Origin: Ponticoccus alexandrii
Lineage (GTDB): Bacteria > Pseudomonadota > Alphaproteobacteria > Rhodobacterales > Rhodobacteraceae
Assembly (NCBI RefSeq): GCF_016806125.1
Contig: NZ_CP047166.1
Location: 3,968,001 to 4,032,000 of the forward strand
DNA length: 64,000 nt
Reading direction: 5' to 3'
Below, one piece after another: positions 8,553 through 17,475 of the stretch. The notes below the pieces were generated by a model, which was given only the letters and a program-made list of their open reading frames with translations, was not told where the DNA came from and made no database searches. The position numbers were made by a program, and so were the translations under genes. Every line of letters begins with the position of its first letter. Position 1 is the stretch's first letter.

Positions 8553-9818
8553 CTACAGCCATGCGGGGATCGTATCGCGGTTTATCATCTCGTCAAAGGT
8601 CGGCCGGGCGCGAATGACCGAGAATTGATCGGCTCGAACCAACACTTCAGGCACCAGCGGGCGCGAGTTGTACTCGCTCGCCATGACTGCGCCATAAGCC
8701 CCGGCAGAGCGAAAAGCCACAAGATCCCCGGCCTTGACCGGCGGCAGGTCGCGCCCCTTCGCAAAGGTGTCGCCGCTTTCGCAGACAGGGCCGACCACGT
8801 CGAAGGGCGCCATCTCGACGCCCGGCGCCGCCTCGATCAGCGGGACGATGTCGTGATGCGCCTCGTACATGGCGGGCCGCAGCAGGTCATTCATCGCCGC
8901 GTCTAGGATCAGGAAATTGCGCCCCTCGCCCTCTTTCACGTAGATCGCGCGGGACACCAGAATGCCAGCGTTGCCGACGATCAGCCGCCCCGGCTCGATC
9001 TCGATCTCGCAGCCAAGATGGCCGACGGTGCGCTGCACCATGGCGCCGTAATCCGTGGGCAGCGGCGGCGCCTCGTTGGACCGCGTATAAGGAATGCCCA
9101 GTCCGCCACCCAGATCCAGCCGCGTAATCTCGTGCCCGTCCGCGCGCAGCACCTCGGTCAGCTCGGCGACCTTGCGATAGGCTTGCTCGAAGGGCTCCAG
9201 CTGCGTCAGCTGCGAGCCGATATGTACGTCGATCCCAACCACCTTCAGCCCGGGCAGCGAGGCCGCCTCGGCATAGGCGGCACGCGCCTTGGCGATGGGA
9301 ATGCCAAACTTGTTCTCGGACTTGCCGGTGGCGATCTTGGCGTGGGTCTTCGCGTCCACGTCCGGGTTCACCCGGAGCGCGATGGGCGCCTCGACCCCCA
9401 GCGCAGTCGCGATCCGCGAAATCGCCCGCATCTCAGGCTCGCTCTCGACGTTGAACTGACGGATGCCGCCGTCCAGGGCGGCGCGGATCTCTCCCTCGGT
9501 CTTGCCGACCCCGGAAAACACGATCCGTTCACCCGGCACACCAGCCGCCCTGGCGCGGGCGTATTCCCCGCCAGAGACCACGTCCATCCCGGCGCCCTCC
9601 TCCGCCAGCGTCTTCAGGATCGCCTGGTTCGAGGCCGCCTTCATGGCATAGCAGACCAGATGCGGACCCCAGGCCAGCGCCTCGTCGAACAGCCGGAAAT
9701 GCCGCACAAGGGTCGCGGTAGAATACAGGTAGAAGGGGGTCCCCACCTGCTCGGCGATCTCCGCCACCGGCACGTCCTCGGCCCAAAGCTGCCCGCCCCG
9801 ATAGATGAAATGATCCAT
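8553..9818 (-). CDS. lysA: diaminopimelate decarboxylase
   Basis: 421-aa PLP enzyme that decarboxylates meso-2,6-diaminopimelate to L-lysine, the last step of lysine synthesis, in the cytoplasm. The PLP lysine is K60 in CYAMKAASN; the phosphate-binding glycine loop is LGGGLGIPYT, the HIGSQ motif is present, and the substrate-binding CESGDTFAKGRDLP motif is intact. Length is normal. A GGAGG site precedes the ATG at 9818. It lies downstream of argH, a small lipoprotein and a DUF2834 gene, separated from them by a 227-base gap with a dispersed repeat. Confidence 0.97.
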   Translation of the reverse strand: MDHFIYRGGQLWAEDVPVAEIAEQVGTPFYLYSTATLVRHFRLFDEALAWGPHLVCYAMKAASNQAILKTLAEEGAGMDVVSGGEYARARAAGVPGERIVFSGVGKTEGEIRAALDGGIRQFNVESEPEMRAISRIATALGVEAPIALRVNPDVDAKTHAKIATGKSENKFGIPIAKARAAYAEAASLPGLKVVGIDVHIGSQLTQLEPFEQAYRKVAELTEVLRADGHEITRLDLGGGLGIPYTRSNEAPPLPTDYGAMVQRTVGHLGCEIEIEPGRLIVGNAGILVSRAIYVKEGEGRNFLILDAAMNDLLRPAMYEAHHDIVPLIEAAPGVEMAPFDVVGPVCESGDTFAKGRDLPPVKAGDLVAFRSAGAYGAVMASEYNSRPLVPEVLVRADQFSVIRARPTFDEMINRDTIPAWL

Positions 9819-9963
9819 TGCGCCCTCCTGGAAACACGCGCCGCTCTACCGCAAAGGCCCGGGCCGCAAAACCCCCGATCTCACGGGCTTGCGATCACAC
9901 CGAAACAAGACCATCGACGTGCCATTCGATACAAATCGCCCGTAAACGCGCGCGCGCGTCTCC

Positions 9964-10019
9964 CTTCTTTGGTCCGAAAATACCTCGGGGGAGGCCGAAG
10001 GCCGGGGGCAGAGCCCCCT
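9964..10019. repeat. dispersed GC-rich hairpin element, copy 2
   Basis: CTTCTTTGGTCCGAAAATAC followed by CTCGGGGGAG, the small palindrome GGCCGAAGGCC and GGGGGCAGAGCCCCCT. Same layout as copies at 5750-5809 and 43549-43605. It sits between the DUF2834 gene and lysA, so it would be in the leader of a lysA read-through transcript. Confidence 0.82.
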
Positions 10020-10045
10020 TCAGCGCGCGCCGCGCTGATACGGGA

Positions 10046-10354
10046 TCAGACCGACCGCGACCGGAACCACAGGTACAGCGGCAAGCCGCAGCTGACGCCG
10101 ATGCAGAAGGTCGCCGGAATCGCCAGCAACGCCACCCAGTTGCGGCGCACGGCGACCTCGGCCAGCACCCACAGCGTCAGGGTCACTGCGGCGATGATCA
10201 GATCCCATGTCAGTCCGCGCGTGGCATCGCTTACGAACCATGCGTCGATCAGCCCGAAAAGATCCCAGCCGTTCGCGGAAAGCCAGCGCAGGAAATAGGC
10301 CATCGGATGCACCGCACCCCAGACCGCAAGCGCCAGCCAGAGATGTCTCAGCAT
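10046..10354 (-). CDS. DUF2834 small membrane protein
   Basis: 102-aa protein with three hydrophobic segments (about 3-20, 48-66 and 74-96), the size and layout of the DUF2834 family. The Trp-Asp-Leu-Ile and short Pro-containing motifs between helices are family-like. The ATG at 10354 shares its A with the TGA of the upstream lipoprotein gene (TGATG), so the two are probably translationally coupled. Function unknown; presence between argH and lysA is the only context. Confidence 0.75.
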   Translation of the reverse strand: MLRHLWLALAVWGAVHPMAYFLRWLSANGWDLFGLIDAWFVSDATRGLTWDLIIAAVTLTLWVLAEVAVRRNWVALLAIPATFCIGVSCGLPLYLWFRSRSV

Positions 10355-10494
10355 CAGCGGCTGCCGATGCCAAGCTTGGCGGTGCCGGTCACCGTAATAC
10401 CGGCCTTCTCGCCCTTCGCGGGGCGCTCCGGTTCTCCATCGGCGCCGCAGGCCGCCAGTGTAGCCATGACAAGGATCAGCCCAAGCCGTTTCAT
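10354..10494 (-). CDS. 46-aa lipoprotein, LptM/LppL-like
   Basis: Very short lipoprotein: signal [16 protein letters not shown] with lipobox LAAC, lipidated Cys at residue 16, then a 30-residue mature tail beginning [11 protein letters not shown]. In many proteobacteria a small lipoprotein lies just upstream of lysA (LppL in Pseudomonas); E. coli LptM (YifL), next to dapF, has a related C-G-x-x-G-P start and assists the LptDE outer-membrane LPS translocon. The start and stop overlap argH (ATGA) and the DUF2834 gene (TGATG). The lipoprotein call is strong; the LptM/LppL relation rests on position, size and the CGxxG motif and is an inference. Confidence 0.68.
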   Translation of the reverse strand: MKRLGLILVMATLAACGADGEPERPAKGEKAGITVTGTAKLGIGSR

Positions 10495-11879
10495 CCCAAC
10501 ACCTCTTTCCAGCGCGCCACCTGCGCGCGCACCTGCGCGGGCGCCGTGCCGCCGTAGCTGACCCGCGAGGCCACCGAGTTGTGCACCCCCAGCACGTCGA
10601 AGATGCCCTCGGTGATCGCCCCGTTCACCCCCTGCATATCCGCAAGCGTCAGGTCCGGCAGGTCGCAGCCGCGGCTTTCGGCCATGGCCACCAGCGTGCC
10701 GGTGACGTGATGCGCCTCGCGGAAGGGTAGCCCGGTTTCGCGCACCAGCCAATCCGCCAGGTCGGTCGCGGTGGAAAAGCCGGCCGAGGCGGCGGCCTCC
10801 AGCGCGGGCACATTGGCGGCCATGTCGCGGACCATGCCTTCCATCGCGGCCAGCGCCAGCATCCAGTTGTCGGCGGCGTCGAAGACCTGTTCCTTGTCTT
10901 CCTGCATATCCTTGGAATAGGCCAGCGGAAGGCCCTTCATCACCATCATGAGCGCCACATTGGCCCCGAAAATGCGCCCGATCTTGGCGCGGATCAGCTC
11001 TGCCGCGTCGGGGTTCTTCTTCTGCGGCATGATCGACGAGCCGGTCGAGAAGCGGTCAGACAGGGTGACAAACCGGAACTGCGCCGAGGACCAGATCACC
11101 AGCTCTTCGGCAAAGCGCGACAGGTGCATGGCGCTGATCGAGGCCACCGACAGGAACTCCAGCGCGAAATCGCGCGACGAGACCGCGTCGAGCGAGTTCG
11201 CCATGGGTGCGTCGAATCCCAGCGCCTCGGCGGTCATCCGGCGGTCGATGGGAAAGCCGGTGCCCGCCAGCGCGGCGGCGCCCAGCGGCGATTCGTTCAT
11301 CCGCGCGCGGGCATCGCGGACGCGGGACAGATCGCGCGAGAACATCTCGACATAGGCCATCATGTGGTGGCCCCATGTCACCGGCTGCGCGGTCTGCAGG
11401 TGGGTGAAGCCCGGCATCACCCAGTCGGCCCCGGCCTCGGCCTGTGTCAGCAGCGCCTTCATCAGCGCCACCAGCCCCTGCTCGGCGGCGTCCAGCTGGT
11501 CGCGCACCCAAAGGCGGAAGTCCGTCGCCACCTGATCGTTGCGCGACCGGCCCGTGTGCAGGCGGCCCGCCGGTTCGCCGATGACCTCTTTCAGGCGCGC
11601 CTCGACGTTCATGTGGATGTCTTCCAGCGCGGTCGAGAATTCGAACGATCCGCCCTCGATCTCTGACAAGACCGTGAGCAATCCTTTCCGGATCGCCTCG
11701 GCGTCGCTATCACTTAGGATGCCCGTGGCGGCCAGCATGGCGGCATGGGCCCTCGACCCGGCGATATCCTGCGCCGCGAGCCGCTTGTCGAACCCGATCG
11801 AGGCGTTGATCGCCTCCATGATCGCGTCCGGTCCGGCGGCAAAGCGACCGCCCCACATCTGGTTCGAGGTCTTCGACAT
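10491..11879 (-). CDS. argH: argininosuccinate lyase
   Basis: 462-aa cytoplasmic enzyme that splits argininosuccinate into arginine and fumarate. The fumarase/aspartase superfamily signature [12 protein letters not shown] lies at 280-291, and the substrate motifs [16 protein letters not shown] (about 107-116) and the catalytic TxxHLQTAQP region (HLQTAQP at about 160-166) are all intact. Length matches the family. The ATG at 11879 is supported by an AAGGA site upstream. First gene of the leftward argH-lipoprotein-DUF2834-(lysA) group, divergent from the TlpA-like gene with only 21 bases between the starts. Confidence 0.97.
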   Translation of the reverse strand: MSKTSNQMWGGRFAAGPDAIMEAINASIGFDKRLAAQDIAGSRAHAAMLAATGILSDSDAEAIRKGLLTVLSEIEGGSFEFSTALEDIHMNVEARLKEVIGEPAGRLHTGRSRNDQVATDFRLWVRDQLDAAEQGLVALMKALLTQAEAGADWVMPGFTHLQTAQPVTWGHHMMAYVEMFSRDLSRVRDARARMNESPLGAAALAGTGFPIDRRMTAEALGFDAPMANSLDAVSSRDFALEFLSVASISAMHLSRFAEELVIWSSAQFRFVTLSDRFSTGSSIMPQKKNPDAAELIRAKIGRIFGANVALMMVMKGLPLAYSKDMQEDKEQVFDAADNWMLALAAMEGMVRDMAANVPALEAAASAGFSTATDLADWLVRETGLPFREAHHVTGTLVAMAESRGCDLPDLTLADMQGVNGAITEGIFDVLGVHNSVASRVSYGGTAPAQVRAQVARWKEVLG

Positions 11880-11900
11880 GCCCTGTCCTTCGGAGGTCAA

Positions 11901-12461
11901 ATGAATAAGCTGGTTCACGCGCTGCTCTATACCGCCACACTGGCGCTTGCAAACCCGGCGCTGGCCGATGTCGAGGCCGCCAAGGCCTCTGCCACGGGCG
12001 ACATGAAAAAGCTGGTCTGGCACAGCGACCCCGACCCGGCCTCGGACACGGGCTTCATCACCTTCGACGAAAAGCCGCTGACGCTGGCCGACTGGCAGGG
12101 CAAATGGGTCGTGGTGAACTTCTGGGCGACGTGGTGCGCGCCCTGCAAGAAAGAGATGCCGATGCTCTCGGATCTGCAGGCCGAGATGGGCGGCGAGACC
12201 TTCGAGGTCGTCACCATCGCCACCTCGCGCAACGCGCCCGCCAAGATGCAGGACTTCTTCGACGAGATCGGCGTGGACAACCTGCCGCTGCACCGCGACC
12301 CGCAGTCGGCGCTGGCGCGGTCCATGGGCGTGCTCGGCCTGCCGGTGACGCTGATCCTGAACCCCGAGGGCGAAGAGGTCGCGCGCCTGACCGGAGAGGC
12401 CGACTGGGCCTCGGACGAGGCGCGCGCGGTGCTGGCTGCGCTGACCGGCGCAGGCTCGTGA
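11901..12461 (+). CDS. TlpA/ResA-like thiol:disulfide oxidoreductase
   Basis: 186-aa exported thioredoxin-fold protein. Signal peptide to about residue 22 (ALANPALA), then a thioredoxin domain with active site WCAPC (78-82) in [14 protein letters not shown] and a cis-proline in LGLPVTLIL. Proteins of this class reduce periplasmic disulfides, for example in cytochrome c maturation or copper-protein assembly. CGGAGG lies 6 bases before the ATG. Divergent from argH; a hairpin follows its stop. The exact partner cannot be told. Confidence 0.88.
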   Translation: MNKLVHALLYTATLALANPALADVEAAKASATGDMKKLVWHSDPDPASDTGFITFDEKPLTLADWQGKWVVVNFWATWCAPCKKEMPMLSDLQAEMGGETFEVVTIATSRNAPAKMQDFFDEIGVDNLPLHRDPQSALARSMGVLGLPVTLILNPEGEEVARLTGEADWASDEARAVLAALTGAGS

Positions 12462-12492
12462 AAAAAGCCCCCGGATCCTGCGATCCGGGGGC
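12461..12492 (-). terminator. intrinsic terminator, mainly for leftward transcripts
   Basis: Perfect 10-bp stem GCCCCCGGAT/ATCCGGGGGC (12467-12476 and 12483-12492). The A-run 12461-12466 gives a U-run on the minus strand, so it should end the transcript of the small exported protein at 12600-12818. On the plus strand it follows the TlpA-like stop directly but has no T-tract. Confidence 0.78.
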
Positions 12493-12599
12493 CACTGATT
12501 ACCCAGTCACTCGATAAGATAACGGTCCACGCGGGACGGGCCTTTCAACCCCACAGACCCGTGCCGGTGTGAAACGTGGCTGCATGGCGGATGCTGTCT

Positions 12600-12818
12600 T
12601 CAGACCTGTCTGAGCATGCCCCGGCGGTAAATCACCGGCGCGGGTTCGGCCTCGGGTTCGGGCGCGACCTCGAGATCGGTTTCCGTGACAGACTGACGAC
12701 AATCGGGACCCGGAGCAACGCGCTGTTCCACGCCTGACCCATCCCCCCGAAAGGGGATCATCGTGTAAGCCAGCGATGCCGGGATGGCCAAGGCGAGGGC
12801 TAGGAACAGAGTGCGCAT
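12600..12818 (-). CDS. small exported protein of unknown function
   Basis: 72-aa protein starting MRTLFLALALAIPASLAYT, a signal peptide or N-terminal anchor, followed by a short acidic, proline-rich tail (EVAPEPEAEPAPVIYRR) with one cysteine. A terminator for this strand lies downstream at 12461-12492, supporting that it is transcribed leftward. No family recognised; the ribosome-binding site is weak (CAAGAC). Coding status is moderately sure. Confidence 0.5.
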   Translation of the reverse strand: MRTLFLALALAIPASLAYTMIPFRGDGSGVEQRVAPGPDCRQSVTETDLEVAPEPEAEPAPVIYRRGMLRQV

Positions 12819-13167
12819 GTGGTCTTGTCGCTCCGGGTCGTCGGCCCCCACCGACAGGGGAAATCTGGGTGGAATTGCGGTGACAGACAACACGCTTTCG
12901 CCACAATCGACCGATTGCGCGCCGCGCCGTGGACAGTCGCCAACCATCGGATCAGTTGTTTCTCCGAGAGGCCAGCCATAGGCCCGGAACCCGCCCGGAT
13001 GGGTGACGGAACGGGCGAATCACCGCGATGCACCCCAAGCGCTGCCACGGGTATTCCGGACTGTCCGTGTCGCGTATTATCCGGCTATCCTGTCCCGAAA
13101 TCGTTGCAGAGTGCCGCTATTCGGGGCCATGACTATTGTAACACGGTCGTGAGGACCCCACTTTGAA
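12819..13167. other. 349-base gap, no feature recognised
   Basis: Lies between the divergent small exported protein and the YqiJ-like gene. No tRNA, riboswitch-like fold, long palindrome or convincing ORF was seen. It should contain promoters for both neighbours; none could be assigned with confidence. Confidence 0.5.
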
Positions 13168-13968
13168 ATGTATACAACTGCATACCAAACTGACCTGACC
13201 ATGTTCTCATCCATCCTCGCCGAAGGCTTCTTTCCTTTCACCCTCGCGCTCTCGCTGCTGTTTGGGCTGTTCCTGCTGGAACTGGTCTTCGCGCTTCTGG
13301 GCGGGACCCTGCTTGGGGCGGGAGGCGAGGGGCTGGACGGTCCCGACGGGCCGGACCTCGATATCGACGCGCCGGATGTGGGCGATCTCGACATCGACTT
13401 CGACGGTATGGGCATAGACGCCGCCGATCTGGAACTGCCGGACCTCGAAGCCCTGGATGCCGACCTCGATGGCCCGGACGCCGAAATGCCGGACGGTGCC
13501 GCCGCCGGTGGCGGGATTGCCGCGTGGCTGGGCTTCGGCAAGATGCCCGCGCTGATCTGGCTGGCCTCGGTGCTGCTGGCCTTCGGGCTGACCGGGCTTG
13601 TCCTGCAGACGATTGCCGCGCGGCTGTTTGGCGGTCCGGCGCATTGGCTGCTGCCCGCCGTGCCCGCCTTGGTCGCCGCGATCTGGTTCGCCCGCGCCTT
13701 CGGCAGCCTTTTCGCCAGCATCCTGCCCAAGACAGAGACGCAGGCGCTGTCGGAACGCCACCTTGGCCGCCGCGCCGGGGTGGTGACACAGGGCACCGCC
13801 GCCCGCGGTCGCCCCGCCGAGGTCCGCGTCACCGACCGTTACGGCAACATCCATTACCTGCGCGCAGAGCCGCTTCGTGACGACGCCCGCATTTCACAGG
13901 GAACCGAGGTTATGGTGCTGCGCCACCGCTTTGACGGCGGCTATCTTTTGGTCCCATTAAACGATTGA
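13168..13968 (+). CDS. YqiJ-like OB-fold membrane protein
   Basis: 266-aa protein. A hydrophobic helix at about 25-48 is followed by a strikingly Asp-rich loop (about 55-110, repeats such as DGPDGPDLDIDAPDVGDLDI), then two helices (about 128-148 and 158-175) and a C-terminal OB-like beta domain (VTDRYGNIHYLRAE... to the end). This architecture matches the YqiJ/NfeD-related partners encoded beside flotillins. The next gene, 17 bases downstream, is a flotillin. Start is either ATG 13168 (TGAGGA upstream) or ATG 13201; the former is used. Confidence 0.8.
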   Translation: MYTTAYQTDLTMFSSILAEGFFPFTLALSLLFGLFLLELVFALLGGTLLGAGGEGLDGPDGPDLDIDAPDVGDLDIDFDGMGIDAADLELPDLEALDADLDGPDAEMPDGAAAGGGIAAWLGFGKMPALIWLASVLLAFGLTGLVLQTIAARLFGGPAHWLLPAVPALVAAIWFARAFGSLFASILPKTETQALSERHLGRRAGVVTQGTAARGRPAEVRVTDRYGNIHYLRAEPLRDDARISQGTEVMVLRHRFDGGYLLVPLND

Positions 13969-13985
13969 TATAACAGGAGGTCTTC

Positions 13986-15668
13986 ATGGAATTGACCCTC
14001 ATCCTCGTGATCGTCGGCGCGGTGCTGGCGTTCCTCATCCTGATCGGGCTGGTGATGGCCCGCCTCTACCGCCGCGCCACGCGCGAGGTCAGCCTCGTGC
14101 GGACCGGCGCGGGCGGCAAGAAGGTCGTCATGGACGGCGGCACGCTGGTTGTGCCGCTGTTGCACGAGGTCAGCCCCGTCAACATGAAGACCCTCCGGCT
14201 GGAGGTGAAGCGCGACGGCGAGGCGGCGCTGATCACGCAGGACCGCATGCGCGTCGACGTGGGCGTCGAGTTCTACGTCTCGGTCAGCCCGACCGAAGAG
14301 GGCATCGCCCGCGCCGCCCAGACGCTGGGCGACCGCACCTTCGACATCGAGCAGCTGCGCGAGATGATCGAGGGCAAACTGATCGACGGCCTGCGGGCCG
14401 TGGCCGCGCAGATGACCATGGATTCGCTTCACGAGAACCGCGCCGACTTCGTGCAGGAGGTGCAGAACACCGTCTCCGAAGACCTGACCAAGAACGGTCT
14501 GTCGCTGGAATCCGTCTCGCTGACCGCGCTCGATCAGACGCCCTTCGAGGCGCTGGACGAGAACAACGCCTTCAACGCGGTCGGTATGCGCCGTCTGGCA
14601 GAGGTCATCGCGACCTCGAAGAAGGAACGCGCCACCATCGACGCCGAGGCCGAGGTGGCGGTGCGCCGCGCCGCAATGGAGGCCGCGCGCCAGCGCCTGT
14701 CCATCGAGCAGGACGAGCAGCAGGCCACCATCGCGCAGATGCAGCAGGTCGAGACGATGAAGGCCGCGCAGGAATCCGAGATAGCCGCCCGCCGCGAGGA
14801 TTCGATGCGCGAGACGGAGCGTTCACGGATCGCCCGCGAAGAGGCCATCCGCGCCGCCGAGATCATGCGCGAGAAGAACATCCGCGAGGCCGAGATCACG
14901 AAAGAGCGTGAGCTTGAGGTCGCGGATCAGGACCGCCAGATCATCATCGCGCAGAAATCCGAGGAAGAGAGCCGCGCGCGTGCCTCTGCCGACCTCGCCC
15001 GTGCCGAGGCAACCAAGGCGATGGAGGCCGTGACCACGGCCAAGCAGGTCGCCGAGGCCGAGCGGACCAAGCAGATCGCCCTGATCGAGGCAGCCCGCGA
15101 GGCAGAGCGCGCCGCCACCAAGGTCCGGCTCGAGGCCGCGGCCGAGAAGGACGCCGCGCAGGACCGCGCCGATGCCCGTCGCGAAGAGGCGCAGGCGGAT
15201 GCCGACGCCATCACCATCCGCGCCGAGGCCAAGAAGAAGGACATGCTGGCCGAGGCCGAGGGTACGCGCGCCATCACCGACGCCGAGAATGCGCTGTCGG
15301 CGGAGTTGATCGCGATGAAGATCGCGCTGGCGCGGCTGGAGGCGATGCCGAAGATCCTCGCCGAGGCCGTGCGGCCCGCCGAGAAGATCGACTCGATCCG
15401 CATCCATCAGGTCACCGGCCTTGGCGGCGGTTCGGGCTCGGGCCTCAACGGGTCGGGTTCCGACAAGCCGCCGGTAAACCAGGCGCTCGATTCGCTGATG
15501 GGCATGGCCGTGCAGATGCCCGCGTTGCGCAAGCTGGGCGAGGATCTGGGGCTGTCGATGGACGGCACGATTTCCGGCCTGATGGGCGAGGGCCAAGAGT
15601 CCAGGCCCGCCGCCAATGGCCCCGCCGCGCCAGAGGCCGAAGCGTCAGAAGCCGAAACGCCGGAATGA
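13986..15668 (+). CDS. flotillin-family (SPFH) protein, YqiK-like
   Basis: 560-aa membrane-associated scaffold. An N-terminal helix (about 4-26) is followed by an SPFH/PHB domain to about residue 200 and then a long charged Ala/Glu-rich coiled coil (about 200-440, with repeated AEAER/AREA-type heptads), ending in a flexible Gly/Ser linker and short tail. Flotillins organise membrane microdomains and oligomerise. A strong CAGGAGG site lies just upstream and the gene is paired with a YqiJ-like partner, the standard operon of this subfamily. Confidence 0.93.
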   Translation: MELTLILVIVGAVLAFLILIGLVMARLYRRATREVSLVRTGAGGKKVVMDGGTLVVPLLHEVSPVNMKTLRLEVKRDGEAALITQDRMRVDVGVEFYVSVSPTEEGIARAAQTLGDRTFDIEQLREMIEGKLIDGLRAVAAQMTMDSLHENRADFVQEVQNTVSEDLTKNGLSLESVSLTALDQTPFEALDENNAFNAVGMRRLAEVIATSKKERATIDAEAEVAVRRAAMEAARQRLSIEQDEQQATIAQMQQVETMKAAQESEIAARREDSMRETERSRIAREEAIRAAEIMREKNIREAEITKERELEVADQDRQIIIAQKSEEESRARASADLARAEATKAMEAVTTAKQVAEAERTKQIALIEAAREAERAATKVRLEAAAEKDAAQDRADARREEAQADADAITIRAEAKKKDMLAEAEGTRAITDAENALSAELIAMKIALARLEAMPKILAEAVRPAEKIDSIRIHQVTGLGGGSGSGLNGSGSDKPPVNQALDSLMGMAVQMPALRKLGEDLGLSMDGTISGLMGEGQESRPAANGPAAPEAEASEAETPE

Positions 15669-15672
15669 CAGT

Positions 15673-15704
15673 GCAGGGCGGACTTCGGCCCGCCTTAGCC
15701 CTGC
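15673..15704 (+). terminator. possible terminator hairpin after flotillin
   Basis: GCAGGGC and GCCCTGC (15673-15679, 15698-15704) enclose an inner GGCGG/CCGCC stem. It starts 5 bases after the flotillin stop. Only a short GGTTTTGG follows, so termination would be inefficient or Rho-assisted. Confidence 0.4.
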
Positions 15705-15895
15705 CGCACGTCGGTTTTGGATGAATCCTTGCCCCGAGGCCCTGCCAGCTGCAAACGACGCTCCGACCGGGATGACCGGCGCGAAGGTCAGGTTTCGCTC
15801 CACAGCCCTGTTACCGGCGGATGGATCGGGTCAACCTTGCGCCCGTCCGGCCCAGGCAGACAAACCGCAGGGTGGGTGTTCAGCCAGGGACCGGG

Positions 15896-16555
15896 TCAGC
15901 GGCAATAGGGACCGTTGCCGTGTTGCGCGATGTCGAAGTGGAAATGGTCCTCGTGCATGCCGTCGGACCCCGGCCCGAGCACCGTCCCGAAGATCCCGCA
16001 GGCGCGGCTGTGCATGGTCTTGAGGTCCGCGCCGTAGGTCTTGGACCGCCAGTCGTTCAGCACCGTGACCTGCGTGCCGTCGCGCAGATGCAGCGCCGAG
16101 ATGTCAATGGCCTTGCCCTTGGCGTGTTCGGACAGGCGCGCGCCAGCCCTGTGGTTGCGCGTCCGGCAGGCGTAATGCGCCGCGACCCGCAGCTCTCCTA
16201 TGCCGCCGCCCTTGGCGCCCACCGCCGGAACCGCCGCCACCTGCAACCATTGCTTCAGCGCCTTGGCGGTGCCGCATTCGATGGTGGCCGACTGGCTCAG
16301 GCCGATGTGCCCCACCGCCTGCAGCCGCACCGCGTTCTCGACACCGCAGCCGCCCGGTCCGGGAATGTCGCCGATGGTCTCGCCCACCAGCAGCGGGTCG
16401 CCGCACAGCCCCCCACCCTCGACGGAGCCATCCTTGCCGAAAGCGGCGGCCAGCAGGGCCTTCATGCCCGCGACCCCCTCCTTGGCCCGGTCCTTCGCGC
16501 CACCGCAGCCGGACAGCATCAGGGCAAGCATCAGGGTCAGGGCAATCGGTTTCAC
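15896..16555 (-). CDS. extensin-like (VanY-fold) lipoprotein
   Basis: 219-aa lipoprotein: signal [17 protein letters not shown] with lipidated Cys 17. The C-terminal half carries SEHAKGKAIDIS and MHEDHFHFDIA, the His/Asp/His zinc-ligand pattern of the extensin-like C-terminal family, related in fold to LAS-type peptidoglycan peptidases. Four or more cysteines suggest disulfides in the periplasm. The GTG start at 16555 overlaps the TGA of tyrA, so it is the third gene of hisC-tyrA. Peptidase activity is inferred from the fold; it has not been shown for this family as far as I know. Confidence 0.83.
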   Translation of the reverse strand: MKPIALTLMLALMLSGCGGAKDRAKEGVAGMKALLAAAFGKDGSVEGGGLCGDPLLVGETIGDIPGPGGCGVENAVRLQAVGHIGLSQSATIECGTAKALKQWLQVAAVPAVGAKGGGIGELRVAAHYACRTRNHRAGARLSEHAKGKAIDISALHLRDGTQVTVLNDWRSKTYGADLKTMHSRACGIFGTVLGPGSDGMHEDHFHFDIAQHGNGPYCR

Positions 16556-17475
16556 GGGTCTACCTTCGCACGGCCAAAGTCCGGTTTATCCGTATCCTGT
16601 CCGGCCTGCAGAATGCCACGGCGGATGGCCCGGGTGCGGGTGAAATAGGCGTGAAGCTGCTCACCATCGCCCGTCCGAATGGCACGTTGCAGGGCGAAAA
16701 GCTCTTCGGTGAAGCGGCCCAGCATCTCTATGGTCGCTTCCTTGTTGGTCAGGAAGACATCGCGCCACATGGTCGGATCGCTCGCCGCGATGCGGGTGAA
16801 GTCGCGGAAACCGGCGGCGGAGAACTTGATCACCTCTTTCTCCGACACCTTCGACAGGTCGTCCGCCACGCCCACCATGGTGTATGCGATGAGGTGCGGG
16901 ATATGGCTGACCACGGCGCAGACGAGGTCGTGGTGTTCCGCCTCCATCCGCTCGGTATTGGCGCCCAGCCGGTGCCAGAACTCTTCCAGCCGGGCGACAT
17001 CCGCCTCGGGGGTGCCCTCCGTCGGGACGATCAGACACCAGCGGTTGTCGTAGAGCGAGGCAAAGCCCGCGTCCGGCCCGGAATGCTCGGTCCCCGCCAT
17101 GGGGTGCGCGGGCACGAAATAGACGCCCTCGGGGATGTGCGGCGCGACCTCGTCGATCACCGTGCGCTTGACTGACCCCACGTCGGTCACCGTGCAGCCG
17201 GGCTTCAGGTGCGGCGCGATCTCGCGGGCCAGCGGGCCCATCGCGCCCACCGGCACGGCAAGCACCACGAGGTCTGCGTCCTGCACCGCCTCTATGGCGC
17301 TGTCGCAGACCACGTCGCAAAAGCCCAGCTTGCGGGTCTTGTCCCGGCTTTCGGCAGAGCGCGCATAGCCGCGGATCTCGCCCGCCACATCATCGCGGCG
17401 GCAGGCCCAGGCGATGGACCCGGCAATCAGCCCAAGCCCCAGCAACGCAACCTTTTCGTAGACGGACGCGCTCAT
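16552..17475 (-). CDS. tyrA: prephenate/arogenate dehydrogenase
   Basis: 307-aa NAD(P)-dependent enzyme of tyrosine synthesis, oxidatively decarboxylating prephenate to 4-hydroxyphenylpyruvate (or arogenate to tyrosine). The N-terminal Rossmann motif is GLGLIAGS (12-19), and the substrate region has [14 protein letters not shown]. The catalytic His lies in SHIPHLIAY. No chorismate mutase or ACT domain is fused. Its start overlaps the hisC stop (ATGA) and its end overlaps the extensin-like gene, so three genes are translationally coupled. Confidence 0.93.
   Translation of the reverse strand: MSASVYEKVALLGLGLIAGSIAWACRRDDVAGEIRGYARSAESRDKTRKLGFCDVVCDSAIEAVQDADLVVLAVPVGAMGPLAREIAPHLKPGCTVTDVGSVKRTVIDEVAPHIPEGVYFVPAHPMAGTEHSGPDAGFASLYDNRWCLIVPTEGTPEADVARLEEFWHRLGANTERMEAEHHDLVCAVVSHIPHLIAYTMVGVADDLSKVSEKEVIKFSAAGFRDFTRIAASDPTMWRDVFLTNKEATIEMLGRFTEELFALQRAIRTGDGEQLHAYFTRTRAIRRGILQAGQDTDKPDFGRAKVDP

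Noticed and set aside
5910-8906. A 998-codon open frame on the plus strand opposite the TIGR02302 protein and lysA
   Set aside because: Composition is His/Arg/Gln-rich with no domain or signal, and it is antisense to two clearly conserved genes. It is a codon-bias artefact of high GC.
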